From assembly GCA_045604805.1 (NCBI GenBank), contig JAZUOT010000045.1, forward strand, positions 1 through 38,711: 38,711 nucleotides of DNA. The letters run 5' to 3'. The position numbers and the translations under genes were made by a program. Of this stretch, positions 31,116 to 38,711 are shown piece after piece. Under the pieces are notes generated by a model, which saw nothing but the letters and a program-made list of their open reading frames with translations, was not told the origin of the DNA and made no database searches. This stretch comes from JAZUOT01 sp045604805 (GTDB lineage Bacteria; Bacillota; Clostridia; Oscillospirales; Acutalibacteraceae). The stretch's first letter is position 1, and every line of letters begins with the position of its first letter.

Positions 31116-32507
31116 CTATTTTGCTTGTTTATTTTTTACATACTCATCTATTGATGCGGCAGCTTTTTTTCCTGCTCCCATTGCAAGTATTACTGTCGCA
31201 GCTCCGGTAACAGCATCTCCTCCAGCAAATACACCATCCATAGTAGTTTTCATGTTCTCATCAACTACTATCCGCCCTCTGTTATCAGTCTTTATTTTTT
31301 CTTCAGAGGCTGACACTAATCTATTTGGAGAATTCCCTATAGCCATAACTACCGTATCAACATCTACAAAGTGATTAGAATTTTCTAAAGCTACTGGCCG
31401 TCTTCTTCCCGAACTATCGACATCACTCAAAGTCATTTTGACACATTCGATCGATTTTACTTTAAAGTTTTCATCGCCATGTATTTTTACGGGATTAGAT
31501 AAAAATTTAAACTGTATCCCCTCTTCTTTTGCATGGTGTATTTCTTCTAGTCGAGCAGGCATTTCTTCTTCTGAGCGCCTATATATCACATATACATCAT
31601 TTGCACCAAGTCTTATAGCGCATCTTGCTGCATCCATAGCAACATTGCCCCCGCCGATTACAGCTACTTTATTAGGTTTAGCCACAGGTGTATCATATTC
31701 TTTTTTGTATGCATTCATTAAATTTATCCGCGTTAAAAATTCATTTGCCGAGTAAACACCATTGAGGTTTTCGCCCTCTATTCCCATAAAATTAGGCGAA
31801 CCTGCACCTGAGCTTATATAGACAGCATCAAAACCAGATTCCATAAGTTCAGATACAGTAAAAGTTTTCCCTATGATAGAATTAGTTTTTATTTTTACAC
31901 CTTTGTCTGTTAAAGCTTTTACTTCTTCACTAACTATATCCTTAGGTAATCTAAACTCTGGTATCCCATATACTAAAACTCCGCCAGCTTTATGTAGTGC
32001 TTCATAAATAGTAACATCATAACCTAGTTCAACTAAATCCCCTGCACAAGCTAAACCAGATGGTCCTGCTCCAACAACTGCTACCTTGTGACCATTGTTT
32101 GTAGGTGGTGCTTCTATTGTGTTCTGCTTTGAATTTATATCCGCAGCAAATCTCTCTAATCTTCCTATCCCTACAGGTTCACCTTTTATTCCCCTCACAC
32201 ACTTAGATTCACATTGACTTTCTTGAGGACATACTCTTCCACATATTGCCGGTAAAGTATTTGTCTTTTTTATCACTGCTAATGCTTCTTTAAAGTTCCC
32301 TTGCTTTATCTCTGATATAAAGTCTGGAATTTGTACATTTACGGGGCAAGCTGATACACAGGGCTTATTTTTACAATTTAGACATCTTTGTGCTTCATTT
32401 ATCGCCATTTCTTCTGTGTAACCCAAAGCTACTTCTTCAAAATTATTTACTCTCTCTTCTGGCTTTTGGGTGGGCATATCAGTTTTCTGTGGAGCCATAT
32501 TAGCCAT
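31116..32507 (-). CDS. nfnB: NADPH-linked large subunit of ferredoxin:NADP+ transhydrogenase (NfnB), GltD-like flavoprotein
   Basis: A 463-residue iron-sulfur flavoprotein, annotated in many genomes as glutamate synthase small subunit. The N-terminal region carries two sets of Cys for [4Fe-4S] clusters (CLNCKNKPCVSACPVN near 42-56 and CGRVCPQESQCESKC near 89-105). FAD is bound at VGAGPSGLACAGDL (~145) and NADPH at VIGGGNVAMDAARCAIRLGA (~285). The adjacent upstream gene encodes the matching small subunit and no large glutamate synthase gene is present, so the electron-bifurcating Nfn complex (NADH + reduced ferredoxin to two NADPH) or the related sulfide dehydrogenase is more likely than GltD. 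It overlaps nfnA by eight bases, with GAGGTG seven bases before the ATG. Confidence 0.85.
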   Translation of the reverse strand: MANMAPQKTDMPTQKPEERVNNFEEVALGYTEEMAINEAQRCLNCKNKPCVSACPVNVQIPDFISEIKQGNFKEALAVIKKTNTLPAICGRVCPQESQCESKCVRGIKGEPVGIGRLERFAADINSKQNTIEAPPTNNGHKVAVVGAGPSGLACAGDLVELGYDVTIYEALHKAGGVLVYGIPEFRLPKDIVSEEVKALTDKGVKIKTNSIIGKTFTVSELMESGFDAVYISSGAGSPNFMGIEGENLNGVYSANEFLTRINLMNAYKKEYDTPVAKPNKVAVIGGGNVAMDAARCAIRLGANDVYVIYRRSEEEMPARLEEIHHAKEEGIQFKFLSNPVKIHGDENFKVKSIECVKMTLSDVDSSGRRRPVALENSNHFVDVDTVVMAIGNSPNRLVSASEEKIKTDNRGRIVVDENMKTTMDGVFAGGDAVTGAATVILAMGAGKKAAASIDEYVKNKQAK

Positions 32508-33351
32508 TAGAATTCACCTCTTTTTTGAGAAGATTACAAGAATCTTCTGTACAGTCTCTTTCGTATTCTTTATACATATTTAAACGTCTGCAAGCCTCAT
32601 CAAAATCAATTTTATGTGCATCAAAATCAGGACCATCCACACAAGCAAACTTAATTTGCCCATCATAAGTTAACCTACAGCATCCGCACATACCTGTTCC
32701 ATCTATCATTAGGCTATTCATGCTAACAATAGTTTTTATCCCATAAGATTTTGTAATTTCACTTACTGCTTTCATCATTGGCATAGGACCTATAGCTAAA
32801 ACAAAATCATACTTTTCACCTGATTCTATTTTTTCTTTGAGAGCATCTGTAACATAGCCTTTGTTACCATTGCTTCCATCGTCAGTCATAATAGTGATTT
32901 TGTTGCTTACATTTTTCATATCATCTTGAAGTATTATTAAGTCTTTACTCCTAAAACCCGCTATTATATCTACTATTGTCCCTTTTGAAAACAAAGCCTT
33001 AGCTTGAGGATATGCTATCGCACATCCAGTTCCTCCGCCAATAACTGCCGCATGTTTGTAACCATCTAGTTTGGATTCTTTTCCCAAGGGGCCAACAATA
33101 TCACAAATACATTCCCCTTCCCCTAGTTTATCTATAAGCTTTGTGCTAAAACCTACTTTCTGGTATATCAAATCTATTGTTCCAGCTTGTTTATCAAAGT
33201 CTGCTATTGTCAATGGGATTCTCTCTGCTGTCTTATTTGCCCTAACTATGACAAATTGCCCTGGTTTTGCTGAGTTGGATATATCCTCTGCTTTTATGGT
33301 AATCCTTGTTACAAAAGGATTTAATGCTTCTTTTTTTATTATTTTAAACAT
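32500..33351 (-). CDS. nfnA: NADH-linked small subunit of ferredoxin:NADP+ transhydrogenase (NfnA)
   Basis: A 283-residue ferredoxin-NADP reductase-like protein. The FAD-binding barrel is at residues 1-98 (KPGQFVIVRA and RIPLTIAD), the NAD domain contains GGGTGCAIAYPQAKAL, and the C-terminal [2Fe-2S] site is DGTGMCGCCRL with Cys of KFACVDGPDFDAH. It bifurcates electrons together with NfnB. I start at ATG 33351, which has GGTG about five bases upstream and matches the family start MFKIIKKE; a frame that opens 66 bases earlier adds a Cys-rich lead not seen in the family. It is the first gene of the nfnA-nfnB pair; luxS lies 126 bases upstream. Confidence 0.85.
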   Translation of the reverse strand: MFKIIKKEALNPFVTRITIKAEDISNSAKPGQFVIVRANKTAERIPLTIADFDKQAGTIDLIYQKVGFSTKLIDKLGEGECICDIVGPLGKESKLDGYKHAAVIGGGTGCAIAYPQAKALFSKGTIVDIIAGFRSKDLIILQDDMKNVSNKITIMTDDGSNGNKGYVTDALKEKIESGEKYDFVLAIGPMPMMKAVSEITKSYGIKTIVSMNSLMIDGTGMCGCCRLTYDGQIKFACVDGPDFDAHKIDFDEACRRLNMYKEYERDCTEDSCNLLKKEVNSNG

Positions 33352-33477
33352 AACTACACCACTTTCAAAACAACAAATACTACATGCAATTTTATCATGT
33401 ATATGCTCTGCCAACAATAAATTATCTGTTATTTCAAAGTTTTGCCATATATATTTAAATTTTTAAATGCTATGTAA

Positions 33478-33933
33478 TCATTGATAGTTCAAATCATTTA
33501 CACTATAGTTTTTTATAATTTTATAAAATTTCTTGGCTTCATATTTTGCAGCTTCTAAGTCGTGCTCTAGATAGTTACCACATTCTTCTTTCTTATTTCC
33601 TGGTATTTCACCTTCGAATTCAGATATATTTTTTATGGTATCTTTTATTAACTCCAAAGCATTGGCATTACTAATGTTCCGAACAAGGAAATAGAAACCT
33701 GTTCTACAACCCATAGGACCAAAATAAATTATATCACCTGCAAATTCACTATTGCGAACAAATGTTGCAAACAAATGTTCAAATGTATGCAAAACTGGAT
33801 TTGCCAAAAAAGGCGGTGTATTGGGTTTTACTAATCTGATGTCATATGTCGTAATATCACAATCGACCCTGGAAATATAAATTCCAGGGTCCAATTTATT
33901 ATGGTCCACACAAAAACTTTTTATTTTCTCCAT
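33478..33933 (-). CDS. luxS: S-ribosylhomocysteine lyase LuxS
   Basis: A 151-residue metal enzyme that splits S-ribosylhomocysteine into homocysteine and the autoinducer-2 precursor, part of the activated methyl cycle. Metal ligands are H49 and H53 in HTFEH and C118 in EECGN; the GPMGCRTGFYFL motif holds the second catalytic Cys (about 76). It starts at ATG 33933, three bases after the nitroreductase stop, so both are probably co-transcribed. No mtnN/pfs or metK gene is near it; the loop must be completed elsewhere. Confidence 0.95.
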   Translation of the reverse strand: MEKIKSFCVDHNKLDPGIYISRVDCDITTYDIRLVKPNTPPFLANPVLHTFEHLFATFVRNSEFAGDIIYFGPMGCRTGFYFLVRNISNANALELIKDTIKNISEFEGEIPGNKKEECGNYLEHDLEAAKYEAKKFYKIIKNYSVNDLNYQ

Positions 33934-33936
33934 AAA

Positions 33937-34437
33937 TCAATCACCATAATATCTAATACGGCTTTCGTCAAAACGATCATTAATCTTCCCATCATCATCA
34001 AAATAGCCAATAGGAACTATTGCAAAAGGTTCTATGTTATCACTTAATTTTAAAATTTCTTTTACTTTAGCTATTCTATCTTTTCCAGGAGCTATACCTA
34101 ACCAAACTGCTCCTAAACCCTGTTTAGTAACTTCTAAAAGTAAATTTTCCGTAGATGCGCTCATATCTATGTCAGTATATTCCGGAAAACGTAAATTATT
34201 TGTGCGATAACATGGAACTATAGCACAGTTAGCTTTAGCTGTACAAGAAGTATACGGCGTAGCTTTTGACAACTCATCTAATATTTTCTTGCTTTTTATC
34301 ACACAAAATTCCCATGGTTGCTGATTTCCTGCAGAAGGTGCTGCCATTGCAGCCTTTAGTATAGACTTTATTTTTGAATCTTCTACATCTTTATCCAGAA
34401 AATCTCTTACGCTCTTTCTTTTGAAGATAGCATCCAT
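33937..34437 (-). CDS. Nitroreductase family protein
   Basis: A 166-residue FMN-dependent oxidoreductase of the short clostridial type. KRKSVRDFLDKDV near the start contacts FMN phosphate, AAPSAGNQQPWEF (33-45) and GLGAVWLGIAP (~112-122) bind the flavin, and VPIGY closes the fold. Its substrate is not known; nitroaromatics and quinones are typical in vitro. It sits between asnB (15 bases) and luxS (3 bases), probably one operon. Its Cys residues near 70 and 81 lie in the dimer arm and have no known function. Confidence 0.85.
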   Translation of the reverse strand: MDAIFKRKSVRDFLDKDVEDSKIKSILKAAMAAPSAGNQQPWEFCVIKSKKILDELSKATPYTSCTAKANCAIVPCYRTNNLRFPEYTDIDMSASTENLLLEVTKQGLGAVWLGIAPGKDRIAKVKEILKLSDNIEPFAIVPIGYFDDDGKINDRFDESRIRYYGD

Positions 34438-34452
34438 CTATATATACTCACC

Positions 34453-36318
34453 TCAGTTTTCATTTACATTTGCATTTTCATATTTATATTCATTATCTTT
34501 AAAGTATATATCGTACCAAAGTATAAACACATATATAGTCCATATTTTTCTTGAATTGTCTTCTTTACCATAATAATGATCGTCCAAGAAACCAACTATA
34601 ACATCTGTATCAAAAAATTCTTTAGCTGTATCAGAAATAAAGGCTTGTCTAACTATATCATAGTATTTATCGTTTCTTAACCATACTCTAGTTGGCACAG
34701 GGAAACCTAATTTTCTCTTTTGAGCAGTACTTTCCGGTAGATGCTTTAAAGCTGCCATACGCATAGCATATTTTGTATTTTTTCTATTTACCTTTAATTT
34801 TTTAGGTATTTTAGAGGCTACTTTAAATACTTCTTTGTCCAAAAACGGCACTCTAAGTTCTAAAGAATTTGCCATACTCATCCTGTCGGCTTTTAAGAGA
34901 ATATCCCCTATCATCCATGTATTTATATCAAGATACTGCATTTTTGTCTCATCATCATAAGAATTTACTTTATCGTAAATTTCTTTGCAATGGCTCGATG
35001 GATCAGTGGCTATTTCTTTATTTTTTAATATTTTTTGTTTTTCTTCAAGATTATACATATAGGCATTACCTATATAGCGCTCTTCCAGAGATTTTGAACC
35101 TCTGATGATATAATTTTTCCCCTTGAAATTCTTGTCTTTAACTTTTTGAGCTAAAAATTTTCTAAACTTTTGAGGTAAAAGTTTTTGGTAAAGCTTAAGA
35201 GCTCCTGGTTCTTTATAAATAGTATATCCACCAAATAACTCATCAGCACCTTCGCCGGACAAAACAACTTTAACATGCTCACTTGCAGCTTTAGAAACAA
35301 AATAAAGTGCTATGCAGGATGGATCTGCTAAAGGCTGGTCCATATAGTACTGAACTCTATCTATGTTATTCCAAAATTCCTCTGAAGAAATTACTTTATA
35401 ATGATGATCAACATCTATTTTCTGAGAAAGCCTTTGGGCCCACGTTATTTCGTTATATTTTTCTCCGAAATCAAAACCTACTGTAAATGTCTTTTGATTC
35501 GGGAAATATGTGGAAACATAACTAGAATCTACCCCGCTTGAAAGGAAACATCCAACTTCTACATCACTGACCTTATGGGTCTTTACTGAATCTTGAAATA
35601 CTTCTTCTATCTGAGATACTGCTTCTTTTTCTGTCATCTTCTTATCGGCATGGAACAAAGGATCGAAATATCTGCTGATTATACATTCGCCATTTTTATA
35701 TCTTAAATAATGTCCCGGCATCAAGCAATAAATTCCCTCAAATAGCGTTTCGGGGGGCAGAACATATTGGAATGAAAGATAATTATCCAAAGCTTTCATG
35801 TTTAATTTTTTTTGGAAACCTGGAAACTTCAGGATACTTTTTATCTCTGAAGCATAAACAAAATTTCCATCTATTATCGAATAATGAAGAGGCTTTATTC
35901 CAAAAAAATCTCTAGCAATAAATAATTCCTTTTCTACCAGATTCCATATGGCAAAACCAAACATTCCTCTTAGCCTATCGAGAATCCCTTCTTGCCACTG
36001 CTCAAAACCATGAAGTATGACTTCCGTGTCTGCTTCTGTAGAAAAAGCATGACCTAAATCTTGTAACTCTTTTCTTAATTCCTTGTAATTATAAATTTCA
36101 CCGTTGAAGGTAATTACCATACTTTTATCTTCGTTGTATATTGGTTGGGTCCCCTCATCCAGGTCTATTATGCTAAGTCGTCTAAAACCCATTGCCACTT
36201 CATCATCTATGTGAAATCCGTTACTGTCAGGCCCTCTATGAGTTATGACCCTTATCATATCTTTTATTACTTCATCTTTGTTTATAACTTGTCCAACAAA
36301 ACCACATATTCCACACAT
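34453..36318 (-). CDS. asnB: Glutamine-hydrolysing asparagine synthetase
   Basis: A 621-residue enzyme that makes asparagine from aspartate, ATP and glutamine. The class II glutaminase domain begins with the nucleophile Cys2 (MCGICGFVG), with RGPDSNGFH near 30 and FNGEIYNYKELR near 74. The synthetase domain has the PP-loop LSSGVDSSYVS near 258-268, GFDFGEKYNE, and GEGADELFGGY near 352-362. C-terminal helices with RVPFLDKEV are typical. The start ATG is required so that Cys2 follows the initiator. Upstream is a 194-bp gap with the galU terminator; no T-box leader is visible. Confidence 0.95.
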   Translation of the reverse strand: MCGICGFVGQVINKDEVIKDMIRVITHRGPDSNGFHIDDEVAMGFRRLSIIDLDEGTQPIYNEDKSMVITFNGEIYNYKELRKELQDLGHAFSTEADTEVILHGFEQWQEGILDRLRGMFGFAIWNLVEKELFIARDFFGIKPLHYSIIDGNFVYASEIKSILKFPGFQKKLNMKALDNYLSFQYVLPPETLFEGIYCLMPGHYLRYKNGECIISRYFDPLFHADKKMTEKEAVSQIEEVFQDSVKTHKVSDVEVGCFLSSGVDSSYVSTYFPNQKTFTVGFDFGEKYNEITWAQRLSQKIDVDHHYKVISSEEFWNNIDRVQYYMDQPLADPSCIALYFVSKAASEHVKVVLSGEGADELFGGYTIYKEPGALKLYQKLLPQKFRKFLAQKVKDKNFKGKNYIIRGSKSLEERYIGNAYMYNLEEKQKILKNKEIATDPSSHCKEIYDKVNSYDDETKMQYLDINTWMIGDILLKADRMSMANSLELRVPFLDKEVFKVASKIPKKLKVNRKNTKYAMRMAALKHLPESTAQKRKLGFPVPTRVWLRNDKYYDIVRQAFISDTAKEFFDTDVIVGFLDDHYYGKEDNSRKIWTIYVFILWYDIYFKDNEYKYENANVNEN

Positions 36319-36471
36319 TATTGTACCCCACTTTCAGTTTAAAACCTATCTCACTGTAATAGTTTAACAATGTTTTAATCTTGATTCAACTTTAATAAAT
36401 TATAGTAATATCTATCAATTTGAGATATATCTAATTTTTAACTGACTTACAATAATATTTCTTTAAGTTTC

Positions 36472-36496
36472 AAAAAAATCCTCACAAAAGAGAATT
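36472..36496 (-). terminator. Terminator of galU
   Basis: On the minus strand, AATTCTC (36490-36496) pairs with GAGGATT (36477-36483) with one wobble around a TTTTGT loop, then a seven-T run (36472-36478 region). It starts 17 bases upstream of asnB-side sequence, directly after the galU stop at 36513. Confidence 0.7.
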
Positions 36497-36512
36497 TTAA
36501 TATCATTTAGAG

Positions 36513-37397
36513 TTACAAACCTTTAACTAAATCCACTATATATTTTTTAAAATCATCTGCAATCTCTTTATGTTGCAGAGCAACTTCTACCGAAGCTTTT
36601 AATATGCCAAGTTTATTTCCCATATCATATCTAATGCCATCAAAATCTACTGCCGTCATTCCTTCTGTTCTGGCTAATTCCTTCATAGCGTCCGTAAGCT
36701 GAATTTCTCCACCTGCACCTGGCTTAGTTTTATCTAATATATCAAATATCTTGGCAGGTAAAACACACCTTCCTAATATGGAGTAATTTGAAAAAGCTTC
36801 TTCCTTGGTTTGCGGTTTTTCGATCATATCATCGCAAGCATATATATTATCTCGTAATTTATTCACTTTAAGAGAACTATATTTTTTTATGTCCTCATCC
36901 GAAACTGCTTTAACCCCAACAGTACCTTTTCCATACTGTTCGTAGGCTTGTATAAGCTGGCCACAAACAGGATTATCATTATTTATGATAACATCATCTC
37001 CATAGAGAACTGCAAAAGGATCGTTGCCAATAAATGAGCGAGCACAACCTATAGCATGCCCCAAACCTTTAGTTTCTTTTTGACGAACAAAAAATATATT
37101 CGCTAGCCTAGACAGATTTACTATGTCCTCATACACATCTTTTTTATCTGGATTTGCAACCAATTTAGACTCCAGCTCAGGTACTCTATCAAAATGGTCT
37201 TCAACTAGCCCCTTGCCTCGATTTAGAATAATCAATATATCTGTTATCCCAGATGCAACAGCTTCTTCAACAATATACTGTATTGCAGGTTTATCAACTA
37301 TAGGTATCATTTCCTTAGGCATTGCCTTGCTTGCTGGTAGAACTCTTGTTCCCAAGCCTGCTGCAGGTATGACTGCTTTAGTTACTTTATTAGACAT
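36513..37397 (-). CDS. galU: UTP-glucose-1-phosphate uridylyltransferase
   Basis: A 294-residue enzyme that makes UDP-glucose, the donor for glycolipid anchors and envelope polysaccharides. The nucleotide-binding start KAVIPAAGLGTRVLPASKAMPKEM is a perfect signature; DKPAIQYIVEEA, the VLYGDDVI metal Asp region (~133) and MIEKPQ...A-type segments follow. The ATG at 37397 has AAAGGAG nine bases upstream. It ends in a terminator at 36472-36496 and is 25 bases downstream of the zinc-ribbon membrane protein gene. It may feed the polysaccharide system implied at 19-20 kb. Confidence 0.95.
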   Translation of the reverse strand: MSNKVTKAVIPAAGLGTRVLPASKAMPKEMIPIVDKPAIQYIVEEAVASGITDILIILNRGKGLVEDHFDRVPELESKLVANPDKKDVYEDIVNLSRLANIFFVRQKETKGLGHAIGCARSFIGNDPFAVLYGDDVIINNDNPVCGQLIQAYEQYGKGTVGVKAVSDEDIKKYSSLKVNKLRDNIYACDDMIEKPQTKEEAFSNYSILGRCVLPAKIFDILDKTKPGAGGEIQLTDAMKELARTEGMTAVDFDGIRYDMGNKLGILKASVEVALQHKEIADDFKKYIVDLVKGL

Positions 37398-37422
37398 ACT
37401 CTAATTCTCCTTTGGTTGTTCT

Positions 37423-38346
37423 TCACATAAAAAAATATAAAATTCCATAGGTACATATTGCGGATATCAGCATGTATACAGCGACAGAACAAAAACTTAC
37501 TCCCCCACCAGATTTGAGCTTTAAGTTTATTTTTTCATTGCCTTCTAATTTTAATTTTATTTTTTTTATTTTTTTTATACAGTGTTTATAATAGATTTTA
37601 TTTGCATGAATCGATATCAGCACCTTTGAGCCTAGGTAAAGAAAATATGACACGTATGATATAACAAGTCCTAATCGAGTTATTTGATATGATGGTTCTA
37701 CCAAATAAGCCAAATTGCAAATAAGATCATACACCGAAAATATTGAAAGAACTATCGCTACAATAATACCTTTCAAATATTGCTTCCTATAAAAAAACCA
37801 TAAACTAGAAAATAAAAAAGCGCTGAAATTAAATTTATACTTTTCTTTATCCTTAATTTTTTTAAACTGTGGCATGTAGTACGACGACGAACTTCCAACA
37901 TAATCCGCCAATTCAACCGCACTTAACCCTTCAAAATCTTCGTTTTTATTGATTCCGCCGAGAGGATCTAGCATAAGTGAAAATATAGCTTTTGAATTTA
38001 AATTTTTTTCCGTAGTGGAACTATTAGGGTTTTTGTGAAAACTATCATCTGATTTTGCACGACTATCATCTTTCTCTAAATTCAAGCCACATTTCTCACA
38101 AAATAATGCATCAATGTTGTTAAGACATTTGCAATGAGGACACACTTTTTTTTCATTAGCAAATTCTTTATTTTTAGATTTCCATACCTCGCCAACGGTA
38201 TGTTTATTTTCAAAAACACAGTGCCCAATAAGTTTATAGCAGTTTCTATGATAAGGTGCCCCACATTCTGGGCAGACTACGATATCATCATCTGAGGTAA
38301 ATTCGTTATTACAATATGGGCATTCTTCTCCGATAAACTTTGTCAT
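37423..38346 (-). CDS. RING-like/zinc-ribbon membrane protein with DUF2628-type C-terminus
   Basis: About 307 residues. The N-terminal domain resembles the prokaryotic RING-like family 1: C9, C12, C25, C28, H33, C36 and a later Cys in GHC (43). A second zinc ribbon has C69, C72, C83 and C86. A disordered linker follows, then a hydrophobic C-terminal half with about four membrane helices like the DUF2628 proteins (FNFSAFLFSSLWFFYRKQY motif near 175-193). I start at ATG 38346, with AGGGAGAG seven bases upstream; an adjacent ATG at 38349 is also possible, and a longer frame to 38433 lacks a site. Prokaryotic RING-like proteins may link to ubiquitin-like systems but no such gene is near. Function unknown. 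Confidence 0.75.
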   Translation of the reverse strand: MTKFIGEECPYCNNEFTSDDDIVVCPECGAPYHRNCYKLIGHCVFENKHTVGEVWKSKNKEFANEKKVCPHCKCLNNIDALFCEKCGLNLEKDDSRAKSDDSFHKNPNSSTTEKNLNSKAIFSLMLDPLGGINKNEDFEGLSAVELADYVGSSSSYYMPQFKKIKDKEKYKFNFSAFLFSSLWFFYRKQYLKGIIVAIVLSIFSVYDLICNLAYLVEPSYQITRLGLVISYVSYFLYLGSKVLISIHANKIYYKHCIKKIKKIKLKLEGNEKINLKLKSGGGVSFCSVAVYMLISAICTYGILYFFM

Positions 38347-38476
38347 CATATCTCTCCCTATACTTATCATCAATCTCGCAAGATTCATTGTAGCTAATAC
38401 TAAACAAAACTGCAAATTATTTCCGAAAATCAACAGTTATATCCAATGTATCAAAAATGATATGATTGATAAAAGC

Positions 38477-38505
38477 ACTGTATATGTGACATCTTTTATT
38501 GTCAA
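38477..38505 (-). promoter_or_regulatory. Promoter of the RING-like/zinc-ribbon gene and galU
   Basis: On the minus strand a perfect TTGACA (38500-38505), a 17-base spacer and TACAGT (38477-38482), a four-of-six -10. The leader to the ATG at 38346 would be about 125 bases. Confidence 0.5.
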
Positions 38506-38527
38506 AAAACAAATTGCTTCAACTTAC

Positions 38528-38707
38528 CTAGCCTTCTCGCTGAATGCGTATCTGTTTAAGGAAGAGAGATAGAAGTAGGGGGAAACTGAATAAAATGGCA
38601 AAAATATATCTTGAATAGTATCCATTAACTGGACTGGTAACACACATGAGTATAATTCCAATATATACACCTAAAATCAAAATAGCTTTTTTGTTTTTAT
38701 TGTTCAT
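38528..38707 (-). CDS. 59-residue membrane protein with two hydrophobic segments
   Basis: An open frame on the minus strand runs from ATG 38707 to TAG at 38528-38530. The product starts with MNNKNKKAI, has hydrophobic helices at about residues 9-24 and 33-50, joined by a short loop (TSPVNGYYSR), and ends in a basic KQIRIQREG tail: a positive-inside layout expected of a real small membrane protein. The window ends four bases upstream of the ATG, so the ribosome site cannot be seen and a longer N-terminus is possible. I do not recognise the family. Confidence 0.5.
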   Translation of the reverse strand: MNNKNKKAILILGVYIGIILMCVTSPVNGYYSRYIFAILFSFPLLLSLFLKQIRIQREG

Positions 38708-38711
38708 AGCA

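Noticed and set aside
31116..32507. Call as glutamate synthase small subunit GltD
   Set aside because: No gltB neighbour and the NfnA partner overlaps; the Nfn/SudA-type reading fits better.
36319..36512. Possible T-box or other amino-acid riboswitch before asnB
   Set aside because: No T-box consensus (GGGTGGTACC-like) or specifier structure is present; only the galU terminator and AT-rich sequence are seen.
1..38711. CRISPR arrays, tRNA or rRNA genes, insertion sequences, prophage
   Set aside because: No regularly spaced repeats, clover-leaf-like segments, transposase, integrase or phage structural proteins were found on either strand by eye.

Overview
The window reads as chromosome of a low-GC, Gram-positive, anaerobic spore-former of the Clostridia. 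Evidence: AT-rich DNA, strong GGAGG-type ribosome sites with many TTG/GTG starts, sporulation genes (ylbJ, yqfC, yqfD, a spoIVFA/spoIVFB-like pair), a PASTA kinase with its PP2C phosphatase, an electron-bifurcating transhydrogenase (nfnAB) and an AbrB-family regulator. The exact genus cannot be fixed from the sequence. I see no rRNA, tRNA, CRISPR array, transposase or phage gene.

Layout. 1-1021: the 3' end of tcdA, a 402-bp stretch with no convincing gene, a 40-residue Asn/Gln-rich protein gene and its terminator. 1022-3762: divergent sporulation genes ylbJ (-) and yqfC-yqfD (+). 3844-7689: minus-strand operon rlmN-prpC-prkC. 7834-14285: minus-strand shikimate operon aroB-aroA-aroC-DAHP synthase-chorismate mutase-nadE, tightly packed. 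14361-16045: a two-gene ABC transporter whose base composition looks different from its neighbours. 16435-20524: a minus-strand operon of a polysaccharide co-polymerase/BY-kinase-like protein and two D,D-carboxypeptidase paralogues, behind a good vegetative promoter. 21021-25552: plus-strand pepV-like dipeptidase, abrB-like regulator and secA, with a strong hairpin directly before the secA ribosome site. 25730-26793: a solitary HsdR-N-type nuclease gene broken by two homopolymer indels. 26968-29659: an ApbE-like protein and a DUF1846 protein. 29664-30988: an M50 protease and M23/LytM protein resembling spoIVFB/spoIVFA. 31116-38707: minus-strand genes for nfnBA, luxS, a nitroreductase, asnB, galU, a RING-like/zinc-ribbon membrane protein and a 59-residue membrane protein.

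How the parts fit. Most genes are housekeeping: aromatic amino acid precursors and NAD, protein export, asparagine, UDP-glucose, redox balance. The less ordinary parts are the envelope operon at 16.4-20.5 kb, where a BY-kinase-like domain lacks key acidic residues and each carboxypeptidase paralogue departs from the family at a different active-site motif; the secA leader hairpin; the Asn/Gln-rich mini-protein; and the sporulation protease pair with an apparently intact LytM metal site. I found no clearly new multi-gene defence or mobile system. Two to three single-base homopolymer discrepancies raise the possibility of sequencing error as well as true decay.
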